Source of the DNA: Kitasatospora sp. NBC_00374
Lineage (GTDB): Bacteria; Actinomycetota; Actinomycetes; Streptomycetales; Streptomycetaceae
NCBI RefSeq assembly: GCF_041434935.1
Contig: NZ_CP107964.1
Location: forward strand, 3,596,001 to 3,660,000
Reading direction: 5' to 3'
Length of the DNA: 64,000 nucleotides
Shown: piece after piece, positions 61,538 to 64,000 of the stretch
Layout of the letters: the number at the start of each line of letters is the position of its first letter
Position numbering within the stretch: the stretch's first letter is position 1
Program-made: the position numbers and the translations under genes
Notes under the pieces: model-generated
What the model was told of the DNA's origin: nothing
The model's database searches: none
Seen by the model: the letters and a program-made list of their open reading frames with translations, nothing else

Positions 61538-63640
61538 TCAGGGCGCCGGCTGGAAGCTCTCGAAGCCGACCCGGCGGGCGTCCGCGTTGGCGGGCGAGCT
61601 CCAGTCGGCGTCCGGCGTCGTCCAGTAGAGCGCGTAGCCGTACTTGCCCTCGCCGGTGACGAAGCCGCGGTTCAGCGAGTGCATCCGGGTCTTACTGCCG
61701 AAGGTCCACTCCCAGTCGGCCGCGTTGGTCCACTGCCGGTAGGTGAGCGCCTTCAGCTCCACCCGCTGGTAGTTGCTGCCGCCGTTGCCGTCCTTCTCGC
61801 TGCTCACCCAGTCGTCGTACGCGCTGCCGTGGGCCGGCATGGTCCAGTCGACCATCAGCTTGACGCCGTTGCCCTTGAACTGGCGGCTGGTCGCGTCGTA
61901 GTCGGGCCCCTGGTCGGCCAGCCAGTCCGGCAGGTTGATGCTGAAGCCGGACGGGTCGCGGTAGGTGTGGTAGCCCGCGGGGGCGGGCGGGACGGCGCCG
62001 GTACCGCTGCCGGAGCCGGTGCCCGTTCCGGTGCCGGTTCCGGTGCCGGTACCCGTTCCGGTCCCCGCGGTGTTCGGTACGGGGGTGGCGGCGGGCGACC
62101 CCGTGCCGCCGGCCGGGGAGGTGGCGGGCGACGGGGTGGCCGCGGTCTGGCCGCCGGCTGCCGCCGGGCTCTGCGCGGCGGGGCTCTGCGGGTCGGCCGA
62201 GGCGGCCGGGGCGGCGCCCGCCGCCGTGCCGGGGCCGCTCTGCGCGGTGGCGCCCTCGGCGCCCTTGCCGCCGCCGCGCATGGCGAGCGCCACCACGGCG
62301 ATCAGCGCCAGCACGAACACCAGCGCGCCGACCACCATGCCGAGCCTGCGGCGGTCCCGTGGCCTCGCGGGGACGACGGGCAGCGCCTCGGTGGCCGGGG
62401 CCGCCGGCGCGGCCGCGGCCGTCGGCACGGTCAGCGGCGGCGCGGGGATCGGCGCGGGCGGCGCGGCCGCCCGGCTTCCCACCCGGACGGTACCGAGCAG
62501 ACCCATCGCTCCGCCGCGCTCGTCCCCGGACGCGGACGCGGACACCGGCGGCGCGGGCGGCGCGGGCTCGGTCCTGGGCTTGGCCACCGACGCAGGCCGG
62601 GGCTCGGGCTTGCGGTCCACCGGCTTCGCCGCGGGCTTCGGCGCCGCCGGCTCGGCCTTGGGCTCGGGCTCCGTCCTGGGCTGCGTCTTGGGCTGGGCCT
62701 TGGCCTGCGCCGCGGCCACGGCGGCAGGCTTGTCGACCGGTTCGGCGGCCGGCTTGCCACCGGCCTTCAGCGGCACCGACTGCTGGGTGGTGGCCTCGGC
62801 CCGGGTCACGCCCGCCGCGACGATCCGCTTGAGCATCGACCGGGTCTCGGAGGCGTCCAGCCGCAGCGCCGGGTCCTTCTCCAGCAGCCCCTCGATCACC
62901 GGCCAGAGCGGCCCGGCCTTCTCGGAGGCGGGCAGGTCCTCGGTCATCACGGCGGTGAGGGTGGCCAGCGCCGACCCCCGGTCGTACGGCGGCTTGCCCT
63001 CGACCATCGCGTACAGGGTGCCGCCCAGCGACCACAGGTCGGCCGGCGGGCCGGGCTTGTGGCCCTTGGCGCGCTCGGGCGAGATGTACGAGGGGGCGCC
63101 GACCAGCATGCCGGTGGAGGTGATCGAGGTGTCGCCCTCGACGCTGGCGATGCCGAAGTCGGTGAGCACCACCCGGCCGTCCTCGCCGATCAGCACGTTG
63201 GACGGCTTGACGTCCCGGTGCAGGATCCCGTGGCTGTGCGCGGCGCCGAGCACGCCGAGCAGGTCGAGCGCGATCTCGGCGGCGCGGACCGGGGTGACCG
63301 GACCGTCGTCCTTGATCACCTCGGCCAGCGAGCGCGACTCGACCAGCTCCATCACGATCCAGGGCCGCTCGTCCTCCTCGACCACGTCGAAGACGGTGAC
63401 GGCGGCGGTGTGCCGGATCCGGGCGGTCGCCTTGGCCTCGCGCAGGGTGCGGACGATCAGGCGGTGCTTCTCGTCCTCGTCCACCCCGCCGTGCATGCGC
63501 AGTTCCTTGACCGCGACGATCCGGCCGAGCATCTCGTCCTCGGCCCGCCAGACGGTACCCATGCCGCCGCTGCCGAGCACGGCCTTGAGCCGGTAACGCC
63601 CGGCCAGCAGTCGGCCCGTGGACTCCTGCGCCTGAGTCAT
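61538..63640 (-). CDS. Membrane-anchored Ser/Thr protein kinase with long repeat linkers
   Basis: 700 aa. Hanks kinase domain (about 12-275): GSGGMGTVWRAEDE, Lys in VAVKELR, HRDVKPSNVLI, DFG in LTDFGIASV, APSYISPERAKG. A Pro/Ala/Lys/Glu-rich linker (285-450), a helix (about 470-492), an extracytoplasmic linker with Ala/Pro and Gly-Thr repeats (495-585), and a C-terminal domain (590-700; DPSGFSINLPDWLADQGPDY, NAADWEWTFGSK) similar to that of the 539-aa kinase. GGGGGAG lies 8-9 nt before the ATG. The two kinases are paralogues; this one may respond to wall or membrane signals. Confidence 0.93.
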   Translation of the reverse strand: MTQAQESTGRLLAGRYRLKAVLGSGGMGTVWRAEDEMLGRIVAVKELRMHGGVDEDEKHRLIVRTLREAKATARIRHTAAVTVFDVVEEDERPWIVMELVESRSLAEVIKDDGPVTPVRAAEIALDLLGVLGAAHSHGILHRDVKPSNVLIGEDGRVVLTDFGIASVEGDTSITSTGMLVGAPSYISPERAKGHKPGPPADLWSLGGTLYAMVEGKPPYDRGSALATLTAVMTEDLPASEKAGPLWPVIEGLLEKDPALRLDASETRSMLKRIVAAGVTRAEATTQQSVPLKAGGKPAAEPVDKPAAVAAAQAKAQPKTQPRTEPEPKAEPAAPKPAAKPVDRKPEPRPASVAKPRTEPAPPAPPVSASASGDERGGAMGLLGTVRVGSRAAAPPAPIPAPPLTVPTAAAAPAAPATEALPVVPARPRDRRRLGMVVGALVFVLALIAVVALAMRGGGKGAEGATAQSGPGTAAGAAPAASADPQSPAAQSPAAAGGQTAATPSPATSPAGGTGSPAATPVPNTAGTGTGTGTGTGTGTGTGSGSGTGAVPPAPAGYHTYRDPSGFSINLPDWLADQGPDYDATSRQFKGNGVKLMVDWTMPAHGSAYDDWVSSEKDGNGGSNYQRVELKALTYRQWTNAADWEWTFGSKTRMHSLNRGFVTGEGKYGYALYWTTPDADWSSPANADARRVGFESFQPAP
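62003..62070 (-). repeat. Low-complexity CCGGTN repeats encoding a Gly-Thr linker
   Basis: About eleven imperfect 6-bp units. On the coding strand they specify alternating Gly and Thr, then Gly and Ser, in the outer linker of the kinase. Length changes by slippage would stay in frame. Confidence 0.75.
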
Positions 63641-63923
63641 CGGTGCGCTCCCCCAAGTGTTGCTGGCCCGCGTGCTGCTGGCGGTCGAAGTGACGGCGCA
63701 TCGGCCGGCGCGGGTACAACCCGGGGACATCACCCGCGCACCCGGCGCCCGGCTCCAAGACGCCAAGTCTCCATCATCTCCTGTTCCTTCGGTCCCCGAC
63801 CACCCGCCCCGGGGGTTGACGACGAAGTTCCGTACCGGAACCGGGCATTCCGTACCCGACCCGTGACCGGAAACAGCCACCAAGGCCCGGCGGTGCGCAC
63901 AGACTCTCCCCGAGGAGCGCACC

Positions 63924-64000
63924 ATGACCACACCTGACGCCCCGTGGAACGCGGCCGGGCCCCCGCCTCACGGCGGGGGCCCGGCCCGGGACGACGTACC
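63924..64000 (+). CDS. Start of a rightward gene, product not identifiable (truncated by window)
   Basis: 25 codons are visible, starting MTTPDAPWNAAGPPP, a Pro/Gly-rich N-terminus. GAGGAG lies 6 nt before the ATG, so the start is convincing. Streptomycete membrane proteins and kinases often begin this way, but nothing allows a function to be assigned. Divergent from the 700-aa kinase with 283 bp between; I saw no clear operator in that gap. Confidence 0.6.
   Translation, partial: MTTPDAPWNAAGPPPHGGGPARDDV

Overview
The window is very high-GC DNA with actinobacterial features: GTG starts, purine-rich Shine-Dalgarno sites, several start codons placed 6-9 nt after a TAnnnT -10 element (leaderless mRNAs), and gene families such as DUF3017 next to folD, an SCO4848-type small protein, DUF6350, DUF2752, SigE-like sigma factors and streptophobe proteins. 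Gene content and order resemble the core chromosome of Streptomyces coelicolor running from about SCO4848 down to SCO4775, recalled from memory. The host is therefore most likely Streptomyces, Kitasatospora or a close relative. I saw no rRNA, tRNA, CRISPR array, insertion sequence or prophage.

Layout. 1-14.7 kb: envelope genes (two GT-C-like membrane proteins, a D,D-carboxypeptidase, a methyltransferase, a BrkB/YihY protein, a GT2 enzyme, a 1190-aa GT2/TagF fusion, a CNNM/CBS transporter) with trpS and a 2H phosphoesterase. 14.7-30.1 kb: central metabolism (mdh, folD, purN-purH, sucC-sucD) mixed with small membrane proteins, a DUF6350 protein and a membrane-anchored sigma-like/HTH protein. 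30.4-38.4 kb: a divergent cluster of MoxR-type AAA+ ATPase, DUF5682, VWA protein / SWIM zinc-finger protein, DUF5691. 38.4-42.2 kb: icmB, a lipase, an M23 peptidase and a sigma factor with a membrane partner. 42.3-51.7 kb: pcrA, a two-component system divergent from a PspC/LiaF-like gene, a DoxX-Rieske fusion, guaA. 52.7-64 kb: a streptophobe protein, an aldehyde dehydrogenase/GMC oxidoreductase pair, and a Ser/Thr kinase cluster with a pseudokinase and a PH-SHOCT protein.

Main discovery candidate. The 30.4-38.4 kb cluster matches the uncharacterised E. coli yehLMPQ set (MoxR ATPase, YehM-like, VWA, SWIM) plus DUF5691. The SWIM gene has a full match to the mycobacterial RecA-independent DNA-damage promoter (RecA-NDp, activated by PafBC: TGTCRGTG-N8-TAnnnT) with its ATG 7 nt after the -10. 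A mirrored, weaker copy faces the ATPase operon. The helicase gene pcrA, 6 kb away, carries the same promoter. This suggests that the AAA+/VWA/SWIM system belongs to the DNA-damage response, which can be tested directly.

Other regulatory features include an 18-bp palindrome at the inferred start of mdh transcription, a leader hairpin that would hide the mdh ribosome-binding site, and a palindrome with the core of a BldD box upstream of guaA. All motif calls were made by eye; no alignment, database search or folding program was run.
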